A stretch of DNA of 64,000 nucleotides from JBQTJJ01 sp052387235 (GTDB lineage Bacteria > Actinomycetota > Acidimicrobiia > Acidimicrobiales > GCA-2861595): positions 1 through 64,000 of the forward strand of contig JBQTJJ010000001.1 in the NCBI GenBank assembly GCA_052387235.1, in the 5' to 3' direction. Shown in pieces: positions 1 through 9,058 of the stretch. Under the pieces are notes generated by a model that was given only the letters and a program-made list of their open reading frames with translations, did no database searches and was not told where the DNA came from. Each line of letters begins with the position of its first letter. Positions within the stretch are counted from its first letter, which is position 1. A program made the position numbers and the translations under genes.

Positions 1-47
1 GCCACCACCCCGAACGCCATCAGGTACAGCGGACGACGCTTCTGCAT
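1..47 (-). CDS. N-terminus of an unidentified protein, cut by the window edge
   Basis: Reading leftwards from an ATG at 45-47 gives about 15 codons, MQKRRPLYLMAFGVV, before the window ends. A GAGAAAGGGA stretch just upstream (around 50-62) is a good ribosome binding site, which supports a real start. The basic N-terminus followed by a hydrophobic run suggests a signal peptide or first membrane segment. Nothing more can be said of its function. Confidence 0.4.
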   Translation of the reverse strand, partial: MQKRRPLYLMAFGVV

Positions 48-233
48 ATGTGTCCCTTTCTCTCACTGTTCACCGGCCGACGCGAACGTCGGCACGGCAA
101 CCCCGGCGCACCCGGCTGTTGGGAAGCATAACTGCTACTTCGGCTATTTCAAAGAGGTGAATTGTGCAACTACTTCCGACATTCGGGACCAGAACGACGA
201 CCCGGGCGGCCCATGCCGCCTTCCGGCCGGGCC

Positions 234-1154
234 TCAGCTCCCCAGGAGCCCGCGGCCCTGGCGAAGGAACTCGAGCGGATCGGCCCCGCAGATGATCTCC
301 ATGTACGACAGGGACGCCCCGAACGGCTCGTTCCAGTACACATGGGGCCCCAGGCCGTCGATGTCCCACGGCCCCACGTAGAGGTAGGGCTCCGGGTGGA
401 GGCCGTCGCCGGGCGAGCCGCCGAAGTTGGCCCGCCTCCCGTCCGGACCGAGGTCGACGGCCAGGTCGAAGTGCTCAGGCCACAGCTGCACCCGGGACGG
501 GGCGTCGGCCGGGCCCGCCTCGGCCCGGAGCTGCTCGAGCAGCCTGGCGCAGAGCCCGTACCAGTCGCCGAGGGCCCGAGCCGGTGCCGGTGCCACCTCG
601 AGGGTGGCGTCGAGGTCGCACGGCGTGGTGGGCGCGTACACGCCGGCGGGAGCGCCGGCCTCCATCCCGAGGAAGGCGGCCGCGTCCCGGAGGGTGGACA
701 GGGTGTGGCGGCGTTCGCCGTCGACCAGCTCGCCGTCCTCCACCCTGACCTGGCGGTCCTCGCCGAAGAAGGGCGTCCCGAACCCGTGGTACGTGAACCG
801 GAGCCCGATCTTACCGTTGACGGCGTGGCGACAGGGAGCGAGGAGGTGCTCCGCCACGGCGTGCAGTGCTCGCCGGCAGGTGTCGAAACCGGCCGGCATC
901 GGCGCGGGGGGGCGCGGGACCAGGCACCGGTCCCGGCACCACTCCTCGAGTTCGGGGTCGTCCGCCTCGGCGCACAGGTCGGCCCAGGTCCGGGCGCCCT
1001 CGCGCGCCACCGGCAGGACCTCTCCGCCGGCCAAGGGGTCGTCGGCCAGGTACGGAGGGTCGGAGACGGCAGGCGGCGACGGCTCCAGCACCCTGACGTC
1101 GAGCCGACCGCCGGCCCGGGCGGCGGCCTCGGCCCGCGGGTTCCTCACGGGCAC
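234..1154 (-). CDS. Conserved hypothetical protein, divergent from the ECF sigma gene
   Basis: About 306 residues from a GTG at 1152-1154; the frame is open to 1274 but that would overlap the divergent sigma factor start. No signal peptide or membrane segment is visible. The C-terminal half carries the segments LWPEHFDLAVDLG, ANFGGSPGDGLHPEPYLYVG and YWNEPFGASLSY. I recall these from uncharacterised actinobacterial proteins, but no function is known to me. The 92-bp divergent spacer with the ECF sigma gene could hold a shared promoter region. It could be a cytosolic protein of the same stress regulon, but that is inference from position only. Confidence 0.75.
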   Translation of the reverse strand: MPVRNPRAEAAARAGGRLDVRVLEPSPPAVSDPPYLADDPLAGGEVLPVAREGARTWADLCAEADDPELEEWCRDRCLVPRPPAPMPAGFDTCRRALHAVAEHLLAPCRHAVNGKIGLRFTYHGFGTPFFGEDRQVRVEDGELVDGERRHTLSTLRDAAAFLGMEAGAPAGVYAPTTPCDLDATLEVAPAPARALGDWYGLCARLLEQLRAEAGPADAPSRVQLWPEHFDLAVDLGPDGRRANFGGSPGDGLHPEPYLYVGPWDIDGLGPHVYWNEPFGASLSYMEIICGADPLEFLRQGRGLLGS

Positions 1155-1246
1155 AGTCTCGACCTCGCCCCCCTGCGCCGCAAGGCCCCGGCGTAACGGC
1201 GGCCGGCACGCGGCGGACGGTACCTCGTGGCGTACGCTGCCGGGCC

Positions 1247-1843
1247 GTGGGGGATGACGGGGACCTCGTCGCACGGCTGCAGGCCGGCGACGAGGCGGCC
1301 TTCGTGGAGCTGGTGGACCGCTACCACTCCTCCCTGGTGCGGCTGGCCGCGTCCTTCGTGCCCAACCGGGCCGTGGCCGAGGAGGTCGTGCAGGACGCTT
1401 GGCTCGCCGTGGTGCGCGGCATCGAGCGCTTCGAGCGACGTTCCTCGCTCAAGACGTGGCTGGTCCGCATCGTGGTGAACCGGGCCCGCACCACCGGGGT
1501 GCGCGAGCGCCGGGCGACGCCGGCCGACCTCGCCTCCGACGAACCGGCGGTGCCACCCGACCGGTTCAACGCCGACGGCCAGTGGTCCGACCCGCCGGCG
1601 GCGTGGGCGGAGGAGGCGGAGGACAGGTTGACCGCGAAGGCGCTCGTTCAGCGCATCGCCGATCTCCTCCCCGAGGTTCCCGAGGCCCAACGGCGGGTGG
1701 TGCTCCTGCGGGACTTCGAGGGCCTGGCGCCGGCCGAGGTGTGCGACCTCCTCGGGATCAGTGACGCCAACCAGCGCGTCCTGCTGCATCGGGGCCGGTC
1801 CCGGATTCGCGGCATGTTGGAACTCGAGCGGGGGAAGAGCTGA
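1247..1843 (+). CDS. ECF-type RNA polymerase sigma factor
   Basis: 198 residues from a GTG start, the usual size for an ECF sigma-70 factor. Region 2 (about residues 18-85) contains FVELVDRYHSSLVRLA and the hallmark AEEVVQDAWLAV, followed by LKTWLVRIVVNRAR. Region 4 (about 130-190) contains PEAQRRVVLLRDFEGLAPAEV, the helix-turn-helix LGISDANQRVLLHRGRSRIR. It directs RNA polymerase to its own set of promoters. The stop codon overlaps the start of the anti-sigma gene (TGATG), so the two are translationally coupled. The target regulon cannot be read from the window. Confidence 0.95.
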   Translation: MGDDGDLVARLQAGDEAAFVELVDRYHSSLVRLAASFVPNRAVAEEVVQDAWLAVVRGIERFERRSSLKTWLVRIVVNRARTTGVRERRATPADLASDEPAVPPDRFNADGQWSDPPAAWAEEAEDRLTAKALVQRIADLLPEVPEAQRRVVLLRDFEGLAPAEVCDLLGISDANQRVLLHRGRSRIRGMLELERGKS

Positions 1844-2100
1844 TGCCGATGCGCTTCCGCCGCCGCTCCGTGGTCTGCCAGCAGGCCGTCGAGCTGGTCA
1901 CCGACTACCTCGAGGACGCGCTCTCCCGCCGGGACCGGGCCCGCTTCGAGGCCCACCTGGCCGAGTGCCCCCACTGCCGGGAGTACCTGGCCCAGATCCG
2001 GGTCACCATCGCCGCCATGGGCAGGGTGGAGCCCGAATCCCTCCAGCCCGAGGTCCGGGACGAGCTCGTGAGCCTCTACAGGCGCTGGCAGGAGGGCTGA
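1843..2100 (+). CDS. Zinc-finger anti-sigma factor
   Basis: 85 residues, starting within the stop codon of the ECF sigma gene. The N-terminal half has the zinc-binding anti-sigma pattern: an upstream Cys (VVCQQAVELVTDYLE) and HLAECPHC, giving H-x3-C-x2-C. No transmembrane segment is visible, so it is probably a short soluble ZAS-type anti-sigma that holds the upstream factor inactive, possibly in a redox-sensitive way. The pairing follows from coupling and family; the signal is unknown. Confidence 0.9.
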   Translation: MPMRFRRRSVVCQQAVELVTDYLEDALSRRDRARFEAHLAECPHCREYLAQIRVTIAAMGRVEPESLQPEVRDELVSLYRRWQEG

Positions 2101-2103
2101 GCC

Positions 2104-2592
2104 ATGGTCCGGCGCGAGGTGAGCCGCGACATCCCGGCGCCGGCAGAGACCCTCTGGGGTCTCGTCGCCGACGTCACCCGGATGGGCGAGTGGAGCCCGG
2201 AGAACGAGCGGGGCGAGTGGCTCGACGGCGCCGCCGGACCCGCCGTCGGCGCCCGCTTCAAGGGCTACAACCGGCGGGGCAGGTCGAAGTGGTCGACCAC
2301 CTGCGAGGTCACCGCATGCGAGCCGGGCCGGGAGTTCGCCTTCGCGGTGGGCGGAGCCAGGAAGCCGTCCACCCGCTGGCGGTATGTCTTCGATCCCCTC
2401 CCGGGCGGCGTCACCCGGGTGTCCGAGTCATTCGAACTGCCGAAGGAGCTGGGCCGCTTCTCCCGGGCCCTCACCAGGGTCACCACCGGCGTCACCGACC
2501 GGGAGGCCGACATGGAAGAGGGGATGCGCACCACCCTCGAGCGCCTGGACGCGGCCGCGGCGGCGGCACCGGGAGCCGGCGCCGGCTCCTGA
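2104..2592 (+). CDS. SRPBCC (START-like) family protein
   Basis: 162 residues starting 3 bp after the anti-sigma stop, so it belongs to the sigma operon. The opening VSRDIPAPAETLWGLVADV and then MGEWSPE are typical of polyketide-cyclase/dehydrase-type SRPBCC domains, which fold around a hydrophobic ligand cavity. EVTACEPGREFAF and the long C-terminal helix region (LGRFSRALTRVTTGVTDREA) complete the fold. The ligand is unknown. As third gene behind sigma/anti-sigma it may be part of the regulated response. Confidence 0.85.
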   Translation: MVRREVSRDIPAPAETLWGLVADVTRMGEWSPENERGEWLDGAAGPAVGARFKGYNRRGRSKWSTTCEVTACEPGREFAFAVGGARKPSTRWRYVFDPLPGGVTRVSESFELPKELGRFSRALTRVTTGVTDREADMEEGMRTTLERLDAAAAAAPGAGAGS

Positions 2593-2609
2593 GCGGCCGG
2601 CGGGAGCCG

Positions 2610-3419
2610 TCAGACGGGTGCCTGGGTCGCGTTGGCCACGGGCACGGCGAAGGCCCGGCACCAGATCAGGACAGTGTGGGGCCCGCCGAGATCGGTGCTC
2701 TCCGGGATGGCGTAGTTCTGGCTGCCCTGGTTGCCCTTGAGCGACCCCAGCGCCACGCCGCCGGCGGGCGAGCGCTGATCCCGACCCGGAACCAGGTACA
2801 CGACGTAGTCCGGACCGTTCTCGATGTCGATGTCCTCGAGGCGGACCAGGCGGGAACCGTCGGCCAGCTGGTACACGGAGGCGCCGCCCCGGGCCCGGTG
2901 GCCGATCCCCTCGAGGCTGCCCCTGGTGAGCTCGACCGGCGGGGCCGGCGCGTCGGGGGCCGGCGCCGGCGGGGGGGCCTGATCGGGAACCGGCACGCCA
3001 GGTGCCCCGGGGGCGGCGGGTGCGGTGCTCCCGGGGGCAGGGGCGACGGACGTGGCCGGACCGCCCTCCCCCGCCGGCGCGCCGGCCACCACCGCTCCTG
3101 ACCCGGGCAGTGCCTCCTCGACCCGCTCGCTCCGGAAGTACGGGCCCACCACCACCACGGCGAGCCCGACCGCCCCGGCCGCGACCACGATCCGGGCCGC
3201 CAGGGCGCTACCGGCCGCACGACGCACCAGGGCCGCCGCCAGCCGCAGGACGACAAGGCCGAGCCCGATCCGCACCAGGGCCTGGGGGCTGGTGACCGTG
3301 GCCCGGAACGGCCCCGGACGGGCGACGGCGAACGCACCGACGGCCGCGCACACGAGGGCGTAGGGAAGGAGTGTCCCCGTCCATCCGTGCGGTCCGGGTC
3401 TCAGCGCGGCTCGTCGCAT
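2610..3419 (-). CDS. Membrane protein with C-terminal DM13 domain
   Basis: 269 residues. Hydrophobic segments near residues 17-35, 49-66 and 73-92 suggest three membrane spans, followed by a Pro/Ala-rich linker (about 105-165). The C-terminal about 100 residues match the DM13 pattern: [51 protein letters not shown] and a late [12 protein letters not shown] with its conserved Cys. DM13 domains are proposed to take part in extracytoplasmic electron transfer. The gene ends convergently against the SRPBCC gene, 17 bp away. Confidence 0.85.
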   Translation of the reverse strand: MRRAALRPGPHGWTGTLLPYALVCAAVGAFAVARPGPFRATVTSPQALVRIGLGLVVLRLAAALVRRAAGSALAARIVVAAGAVGLAVVVVGPYFRSERVEEALPGSGAVVAGAPAGEGGPATSVAPAPGSTAPAAPGAPGVPVPDQAPPPAPAPDAPAPPVELTRGSLEGIGHRARGGASVYQLADGSRLVRLEDIDIENGPDYVVYLVPGRDQRSPAGGVALGSLKGNQGSQNYAIPESTDLGGPHTVLIWCRAFAVPVANATQAPV

Positions 3420-3625
3420 GCCCTTCAGTCCCGGCCGGCGCCCGTTCGTTTCACACCGGACCCGGAAAGTTCGTATCTCCCGGTCCGCCCCGAGCTCTTC
3501 TCGGTCGGGTCAGGCAGCTCGGCGCACCCGGCTGCGGGGCCTCGTGGCGGCCTCCGCCCCCGGTCACGTCCCTTTCCGGGGGGCGGGGGTCCCGCGTCGC
3601 GGGCGCCGGCGGCAGCGCCGGTACG

Positions 3626-5122
3626 ATGCCTCAGGTGCAGGCCGGCCCTTCTCCTGCGGGCACGGCACCCCCTCCCGGTCCTCCGGCCAGGCCCTCCAAC
3701 CGCCGGCGCATCGTCGTCCTGGCCGGCATCGGCGCCCTCGGGGCCGTGGCCGCCGTGGCGTCGTTGGGCCTGCTGTCCCCGACATCGGGCTCGGTCGGCC
3801 CGGGCCAGGTGGAACTGAGGGCGACGGGCGCCTGGTCGGGCCGTACCCGGCTCTCCCTGCCGCCCCTCGGCGCCATCTCGGCCTCCACCCACGGCACGCC
3901 GGTGGCCCTGAGTGCCGAGGTCGAGCGCATCGACCTCGAGCAGCTCCAGCGGGTCCTCACCGCCCCCGACCCACAGGGTCGCCTGGAGGAGGAGGTGGAG
4001 AAGGACCTTCGGCCGCTGCTGCGCGCCCTGGTCCTGAGGACGCTCCTCCTCGGCGCCCTGGTGGGCGGGCTGGCGGCGGCCCTGCTCCCCGGGCGCCGGC
4101 TGCACCACCTGCCGGCCGGATCCCTGGGCGGCCTCCTCGCGGTGGCCGTGCTCCTCTTCGCGACCTGGCGCAGCTACGACACCGCCGGCTTCGCCCAACC
4201 CCGCTTCGAGGGATCGCTCGAGCGCGCTCCCGGCGTGCTGCGGGCGGTCGGGCGCCATGTGGACGACCTGGCCGCGGTGCGCAAGCGGGTGACCACGCTG
4301 GGCCGGGAGCTGAGCTCGCTGTACGAGACGTTGGCGGCGCCGGCCGCCCCCTCGTCCGACGAGACCCGGCTGCTGCACGTGAGCGACATGCACCTCAACC
4401 CGCTCGGCCTCGAGGTCACCCGCCAGCTGGCCGAGCGCTTCGACGTCAGCGCCATCCTGGATACCGGCGACCTCACGTCGTTCGGCTACCCGGTCGAGTC
4501 CCGCTTCGCCTCCTTGCTGGTGGACATGCCGGTGCCCTACGTGGTCGTCCCGGGCAACCACGACTCACCCGACGTGCGCCGCGCTCTCACCGAGGCCGGC
4601 AACGTGGAGGTTCTGGACGGCACCACCGACATCGGCGGGGTGCGGATCCTCGGCGTCGCCGATCCCACCTTCACCGCCGACGACGCCATGAGTCCCGAGG
4701 AGGCGGCAGCGGCCAAGCGTCGGGCCGCCGTGGACGTGGCCCTGCGCCTCGACGCCGAGAAGCCGGACGTCCTCGCCGTCCACGACCCGCTGCTCGCCGG
4801 CCGGGCCCGGGGCCGGGTGCCGCTGGTGGTCGCGGGCCACGTCCACCGCCGCGGGAACACACTCGGCGGGGGCACCCGGGTGCTCACGGTCGGGTCCACC
4901 GGGGCCACCGGGCTCGGAACGTTCACCGTCGAGGGCGGACGGGCCTACGAGGCCGAGATCCTGTCGTTCACCGACGGCCGGCTCACCGCCATCGACTACG
5001 TGTCGTTCCGGGGCATCAGCGGCAGCTTCCGGGTGGACCGGGTCGTGATCCCTCCCACCGAGGCCCCGGCGTCGCCGCCCGAGCCTCTGGCGACCACCAC
5101 CACCCGGCCGCCTGGGCCCTGA
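3626..5122 (+). CDS. Membrane-anchored metallophosphoesterase
   Basis: 498 residues from the ATG at 3626; the frame is open further upstream but that part looks non-coding and overlaps the divergent DM13 gene. Hydrophobic segments lie near residues 28-47, 135-157 and 166-183. The C-terminal half is a calcineurin-like phosphoesterase with the metal-ligand blocks HVSDMHLN (about 249), DTGDLTSFG, VPGNHDSP (about 309), AVHDPLL and VAGHVHRRG (about 403). It probably hydrolyses a phosphoester with a di-metal centre at the membrane; the substrate is unknown. The C-terminus ends in a Thr/Pro-rich tail. Confidence 0.9.
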   Translation: MPQVQAGPSPAGTAPPPGPPARPSNRRRIVVLAGIGALGAVAAVASLGLLSPTSGSVGPGQVELRATGAWSGRTRLSLPPLGAISASTHGTPVALSAEVERIDLEQLQRVLTAPDPQGRLEEEVEKDLRPLLRALVLRTLLLGALVGGLAAALLPGRRLHHLPAGSLGGLLAVAVLLFATWRSYDTAGFAQPRFEGSLERAPGVLRAVGRHVDDLAAVRKRVTTLGRELSSLYETLAAPAAPSSDETRLLHVSDMHLNPLGLEVTRQLAERFDVSAILDTGDLTSFGYPVESRFASLLVDMPVPYVVVPGNHDSPDVRRALTEAGNVEVLDGTTDIGGVRILGVADPTFTADDAMSPEEAAAAKRRAAVDVALRLDAEKPDVLAVHDPLLAGRARGRVPLVVAGHVHRRGNTLGGGTRVLTVGSTGATGLGTFTVEGGRAYEAEILSFTDGRLTAIDYVSFRGISGSFRVDRVVIPPTEAPASPPEPLATTTTRPPGP

Positions 5123-5172
5123 GGCGCCCCACCGCGAGCGACGAGCTCGACCGCACGCCGTTGCCCGGGCTC

Positions 5173-5742
5173 CTACCGGGGCGCGACCGTGGCGACCAGC
5201 TCGTCCCGGTCCATCTTGGAGCGACCAGGGATCTCCTGCTCACGAGCCAGCTCCTGCAGCTCCGCCACGCTGAGGTGCGCCTTGTCGGCGGCCGTCGGCG
5301 CGCCGAGCCGGACCTTGGCGGACTCCAGCTCCTCACCCAGCGCGGCCAGCGACTGCGCCCCGAGGATGCTGCGGACCTGGGGGAAGAGCTCCTGTTCCTC
5401 CTCCGAGGCGTGGTGCTCGACGTTCTCGACGATGACCATCATCTTCGCCTCCCAGCGCTCGTCGTCGGGCGACAGCGCCTGCACCTCGGCCGCCAGCTTC
5501 TTCACCACTCCGTGCTCCTCGATGCCCTCGACGATCACCTCGTGGATCTCCTCCGAGGCCTTGCTGCACGCCGGGTAGAAGACCTGCTCCTCGATGGCCG
5601 AGTGGACCTCGAGCTCGGTGAGGATCTCGGCCCCGAGCGCGGCCATCTCGGCCGTGTCCTTGCTCTCGTGCGCGGTCTGGAAGCGGGCGAAGAGACCCCG
5701 GACCCGGTTGTGGTCGGCGGTGAGAAGCGTCAGTGCATCCAT
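5173..5742 (-). CDS. Hemerythrin-like (HHE) protein with Rho-N-like tail
   Basis: 189 residues. The first about 130 form a four-helix hemerythrin HHE domain with the spaced His/Glu ligands TADHNRVRGLF, LEVHSAIEEQVFYP, EGIEEHGVVKKL and VEHHASEEEQELFPQ. Such domains bind a di-iron centre and react with oxygen or nitrosative species. The C-terminal about 40 residues (LSVAELQELAREQEIPGRSK, then DELVATV) resemble a Rho-termination-factor N-terminal SAP-like helix-extended-loop module. The gene lies 75 bp downstream of the Flp pilin gene on the same strand. A second hemerythrin occurs at 32472. Confidence 0.9.
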   Translation of the reverse strand: MDALTLLTADHNRVRGLFARFQTAHESKDTAEMAALGAEILTELEVHSAIEEQVFYPACSKASEEIHEVIVEGIEEHGVVKKLAAEVQALSPDDERWEAKMMVIVENVEHHASEEEQELFPQVRSILGAQSLAALGEELESAKVRLGAPTAADKAHLSVAELQELAREQEIPGRSKMDRDELVATVAPR

Positions 5743-5817
5743 GTCTCGTCTCCTCCTGAGCTCGGCTGCGCCACTCGTACCCGCCGAGTGGGAGAGGAAA
5801 CGCCGCTGGAGCCGGCT

Positions 5818-6024
5818 TCAGCCTTTCGCCACCGACTCCAGCGCGCTGCCGGACGAGCTGAAGCTGTCGTCGGTCTTCTCGCCGAAGAACGTCACGGCGG
5901 CGATGCAGACGACGGCCACGAGGGCGACCAGGACGGCGTACTCCACGAAGGCGTTGCCCGCCTCGCTCGCCCTCTTGCGCGTCACTGTCCGCACCACAGC
6001 CCAGGCCGTCATCAGCCCCGTCAT
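5818..6024 (-). CDS. Flp-type (type IVb) pilin subunit
   Basis: 68 residues with the Flp/Fap pilin layout: a short basic leader, then GNAFVEYAVLVALVAVVCIA as the hydrophobic assembly helix with the conserved E-Y pair. The likely prepilin-peptidase cleavage is near the Gly of AGNAFVEY. Mature Flp pilins polymerise into tight-adherence pili. No TadV, CpaF or TadBC gene lies in the window, so the assembly machinery must be elsewhere. The upstream 400-bp region contains hairpins and could hold its promoter. Confidence 0.85.
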   Translation of the reverse strand: MTGLMTAWAVVRTVTRKRASEAGNAFVEYAVLVALVAVVCIAAVTFFGEKTDDSFSSSGSALESVAKG

Positions 6025-6424
6025 GTCCGGTCTCCTCGCTCACCATGAGCATCGGCCGCCGACGGGACGACATGAATAGGTCGTATGACGAAATCCCGCC
6101 GATCCGTCGGTGGAGATAGGGCCCGTAAGGGCCTGCGAGTCGAGGCGATGGAGCTCGCCTACTCGGAGCTCCGAGCAATGCGGGCCGAGCCGAGCCACTC
6201 GACAGCACCGGCTGCCCTCAGCCGAACGGCCCTTTGCGCACGGTCCACTGGACTGGAGGAGTGGGCGGTTTGGGCCGATGTGCGCGGGGGTAGCCACGTC
6301 CCAGTACGTGGGACCAGGCTCGAGACCGCCTGTTGCTCCGACGCCCGCCGACGCCGGTAGGGCAGCCCGGTCCTCCGATTGACATCGGATCGAGCGCGGA
6401 GCATCGCGGGAAGGACACTGCAGC
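6025..6424. other. 400-bp non-coding divergent region with several hairpins
   Basis: No convincing gene is seen between the pilin (leftwards) and the glycosyltransferase (rightwards). Several inverted repeats stand out. Positions 6119-6124 and 6129-6134 form a stem closed by a GUAA tetraloop. A bulged stem pairs 6136-6140 with 6161-6165 and 6143-6148 with 6155-6160. A 14-bp perfect palindrome lies at 6162-6175. Further hairpins are 6298-6303/6309-6314 and 6374-6379/6384-6389. The last contains a perfect TTGACA at 6379-6384 but no clear -10 box follows. It probably carries two divergent promoters and a structured leader. Confidence 0.6.
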
Positions 6425-9058
6425 GTGGCAGTTCTGGCACCACGGGCCGATGTGACTCCCGGGCCACCGGTCGTCGAGTCGAGGGACACGGGCTCCTGGG
6501 TACCGGCGATCGTGGTCGCCGAGGTGTGCACGGCCGCCGTGCTCGCTGCTGCAGCTCACCGACTGGGTGGTCCGGGCACGGCGCGTGCCACGCTCCTGGC
6601 CGGCGCCGTCCTCCTCGCTCGTCGGGGCCGGGCAGGAGCCTGGCTCGCCGACCCGCCCCGGTTCGAGCGGGGGCGGACCGGGATGGCGGTCGGGCGGGCC
6701 GCCCTCCTCGTCGTCGCTGCGGTCGTCCTCGCCCATGCGGGGAGCGCCGGGCGGATGACGGCCGTCCCATTGCTGGTCCTGGCCGCCGTGGTCCTCCTGC
6801 CGGCCCACCGCCTGTTCTGGGATCTCGACGGGGGGAAGGCGTTGGCCATCGCGTTCGCCGGAGGTGTCGTCGTCCTCGTCGCCGGGGGGGTGTCGGTCCG
6901 CTACTCGCCGCTCGGGTCCTTGTCAGCCGGCTTGGGCCTGGTCGGCGGTGACCTGGCTATGGCCGTCGTGGCCGCTGCGTTCCGCCGGGTGCCCGAGCCA
7001 TCCCCGCCGGGACGTCCCGCGGGGACCGGAGGTCCGGAGGCGGCGATGCCCGCCGTGGCCTTCGCCGCCGTCGCCGCCATGCCGTTGCTCGGGCTGGCCC
7101 GGGGCATCGACTCGAGCGACCTTGGCCTCCTTGCCGCCCTCGTCGTCATCGGCCTGCCGCCACTGGCGCTGGCCGGTACGGCGCCCGCCTTCTTCGTGCG
7201 CGGTCTCGGCGAAGGTCGGCGTGACGCCATCGTGCCCGCTCTCCTGCTGGGAGCCGGGCTTGGTGCCGCCGCCGCCCTGATCCTCACCGCCGTCCCCGAC
7301 GTTCTCGTCGGCCTGTCGGACAAACGGCTGGTGCGCCACGCCCCCAACTTCGCGCTGGCCATGACGTTCCTCGGGCTGTCCCAGATCCTGGTGCACCACC
7401 TGGTGGCGGCCAGGCGGTCGCTGACGCCGCTGGTGCACGTGGGCATCGCGATCGCGTTCCAGGCGGCGATGATGACCACGGCGACCGGCACGGATACCGC
7501 CGTAGCGGTGAACGCCGCCCTCGCGGGGGCGGCCGTCCTCTTGACCGGGCTGGCGGTGTCCACCCTCGTCTCAGCGCCGTTCGACTTCACCGTCCCCGCC
7601 GAGGAGGCCACGGACGGCCCGAGGCGACTGGGGTGGATCCTCGCCTCCGTAACGGTCGCAGCCGTCGCCGTCCGTCTGGCCAGCACCCGGGACTTCTGGA
7701 TCGACGAGGCGACGAGCGCGCGCGCCGTGGACCGGTCGCTCTCGACCATGCTCGAAGCCGTCCGGGGCAGCGATCCTCATCCGCCGCTGCACCTGGTGCT
7801 CACCTGGCTGGCGCATCAGGCCTTCGGCGAGGGGACGCTGGCTGTGCGGATGCCGTCGGTCGTGGCCGGCACCCTTCTGGTTCCCCTGCTCTACCTCGTG
7901 GGCAAGGAGCTCTACGACCGGCGGGTGGGCATCGTGGCCGCCGCCCTGGCGGCGTTCGCGCCTGCGCTCGTGTGGTTCTCCACCGAGGCCCGCCCGCCGG
8001 TCCTGGCCGCCTTTCTCGCTGCCCTCTCGCTCCTGGCCATGGTCCGGGCGCTGCGCCGGGGCCGGGCCAGCGACTGGGTCCTGTTCGGATTGGCCGGTGC
8101 GGCGCTGATCTGGTCGCACCAGCTGGCCTGGGTGCACGTGGCCGTGCTCCACGCCGCCGCCGGCCTCCTCGTGTGGCGGGGTGAGAAGACAGCCCGGCGC
8201 CGGTGCATGACCGGGTGGGCGGGGGCCACCACCGTCGTCGTCCTGGCCGGTGTGGCGCTGGCCGCCTACCGGTCGGGCATCGGGCCTCCGCCCGCCCTGC
8301 CCCCCTTCGAGTACGCGACCCGCGCCGCACCGGGGGAGGGCACGTCGCTGTTCCCGGTGATCGGCAGCGGGGTCAGCGCCCTCATAGGTCTCCACCCGCC
8401 CGACGTCACCTCCCGGCTGCTGGCCCTGTGGCCGCTCGGCATCCTGCTGTCGCTGCTAGGTCTGGGGCGGGCCCGGTCGGAGCGCGGCGTGCTGCTCGTC
8501 GCCCTGAGTGCCGCCCCCTTCGTGGCCCTGTTCGCCGCCCAGGTGCTGGGCATCCCCCGTCACCCCGCATTCGCCCTCGGATGGGCCGCCACCGCCATCC
8601 CCATGGTCGTCCTGTTGGCGGCCCGGGCCGTGACCTCGCTGGGAGGTCGCTGGCCCCGCGTGCGCGGCCTCGCCCTGGGGCTGGCCGCTCTGCTCGCTCT
8701 GGGCTTGGTGGACCAGGCCGTACGGGTGCAGCCCATCCCCCGTTACGACGTCGGGCCGCTCGTCGAGCAGGCGGCCGGGCGGGCGCGGGCGGGGGACGTG
8801 GTGGTCTTCGAGCCCCGCGCCCTGCGCGACCTGGTCCGCTTCCGCGCCCCCGACGGCGTCGCCACCCGGTCCGTGTCGGGCACCTCGTCCGAAGATGTCG
8901 AAGGCCAGGGGCGGGTGATCGTCGTGGCCGCCTTCGGACTCAGCACCAGCGACGAAAGCGGGGAGCGGGTGCTGTCGCTGGTGAAGGAGCTGTCGTCGTC
9001 GCGCCGGCTCGTCGCGGAGCGGGGACGACCCGACGTGAAGATGTGGGAGTTCGAATGA
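6425..9058 (+). CDS. Large multi-span GT-C type glycosyltransferase with flippase-like N-terminal half
   Basis: 877 residues from a GTG. The C-terminal half (about 400-877) resembles the GT39/GT83 family that uses polyprenyl-phosphate sugars: DFWIDEATSA (Asp/Glu pair near 423) in the first outer loop, PHPPLHLVL near 451, then many membrane spans and a short soluble C-terminus. The first about 400 residues are another run of roughly ten hydrophobic segments that looks like a polysaccharide flippase or exporter rather than part of GT39. That is a guess from hydropathy. The stop overlaps the next start (ATGA), so it is coupled to the cellulose-synthase-like gene. It probably works in the membrane on an exported polysaccharide. 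Confidence 0.8.
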   Translation: MAVLAPRADVTPGPPVVESRDTGSWVPAIVVAEVCTAAVLAAAAHRLGGPGTARATLLAGAVLLARRGRAGAWLADPPRFERGRTGMAVGRAALLVVAAVVLAHAGSAGRMTAVPLLVLAAVVLLPAHRLFWDLDGGKALAIAFAGGVVVLVAGGVSVRYSPLGSLSAGLGLVGGDLAMAVVAAAFRRVPEPSPPGRPAGTGGPEAAMPAVAFAAVAAMPLLGLARGIDSSDLGLLAALVVIGLPPLALAGTAPAFFVRGLGEGRRDAIVPALLLGAGLGAAAALILTAVPDVLVGLSDKRLVRHAPNFALAMTFLGLSQILVHHLVAARRSLTPLVHVGIAIAFQAAMMTTATGTDTAVAVNAALAGAAVLLTGLAVSTLVSAPFDFTVPAEEATDGPRRLGWILASVTVAAVAVRLASTRDFWIDEATSARAVDRSLSTMLEAVRGSDPHPPLHLVLTWLAHQAFGEGTLAVRMPSVVAGTLLVPLLYLVGKELYDRRVGIVAAALAAFAPALVWFSTEARPPVLAAFLAALSLLAMVRALRRGRASDWVLFGLAGAALIWSHQLAWVHVAVLHAAAGLLVWRGEKTARRRCMTGWAGATTVVVLAGVALAAYRSGIGPPPALPPFEYATRAAPGEGTSLFPVIGSGVSALIGLHPPDVTSRLLALWPLGILLSLLGLGRARSERGVLLVALSAAPFVALFAAQVLGIPRHPAFALGWAATAIPMVVLLAARAVTSLGGRWPRVRGLALGLAALLALGLVDQAVRVQPIPRYDVGPLVEQAAGRARAGDVVVFEPRALRDLVRFRAPDGVATRSVSGTSSEDVEGQGRVIVVAAFGLSTSDESGERVLSLVKELSSSRRLVAERGRPDVKMWEFE

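Noticed and set aside
162..1196. 344-codon plus-strand frame over the first hypothetical gene
   Set aside because: Antisense shadow with skewed composition. The minus-strand frame has conserved-looking blocks and a divergent partner.
3418..6048. Long open frame of 876 codons on the plus strand
   Set aside because: It is an Arg/Pro/Gly-rich shadow of the phosphoesterase and runs antisense through the hemerythrin gene; no domain.
6118..6175. c-di-GMP or c-di-AMP riboswitch
   Set aside because: Hairpins are clear but the conserved cores of the GEMM and ydaO motifs are not present.
6085..6360. 91-codon plus-strand frame in the pilin-glycosyltransferase gap
   Set aside because: No ribosome site, unnatural Arg/Ser/Ala composition, and it covers the hairpin cluster.
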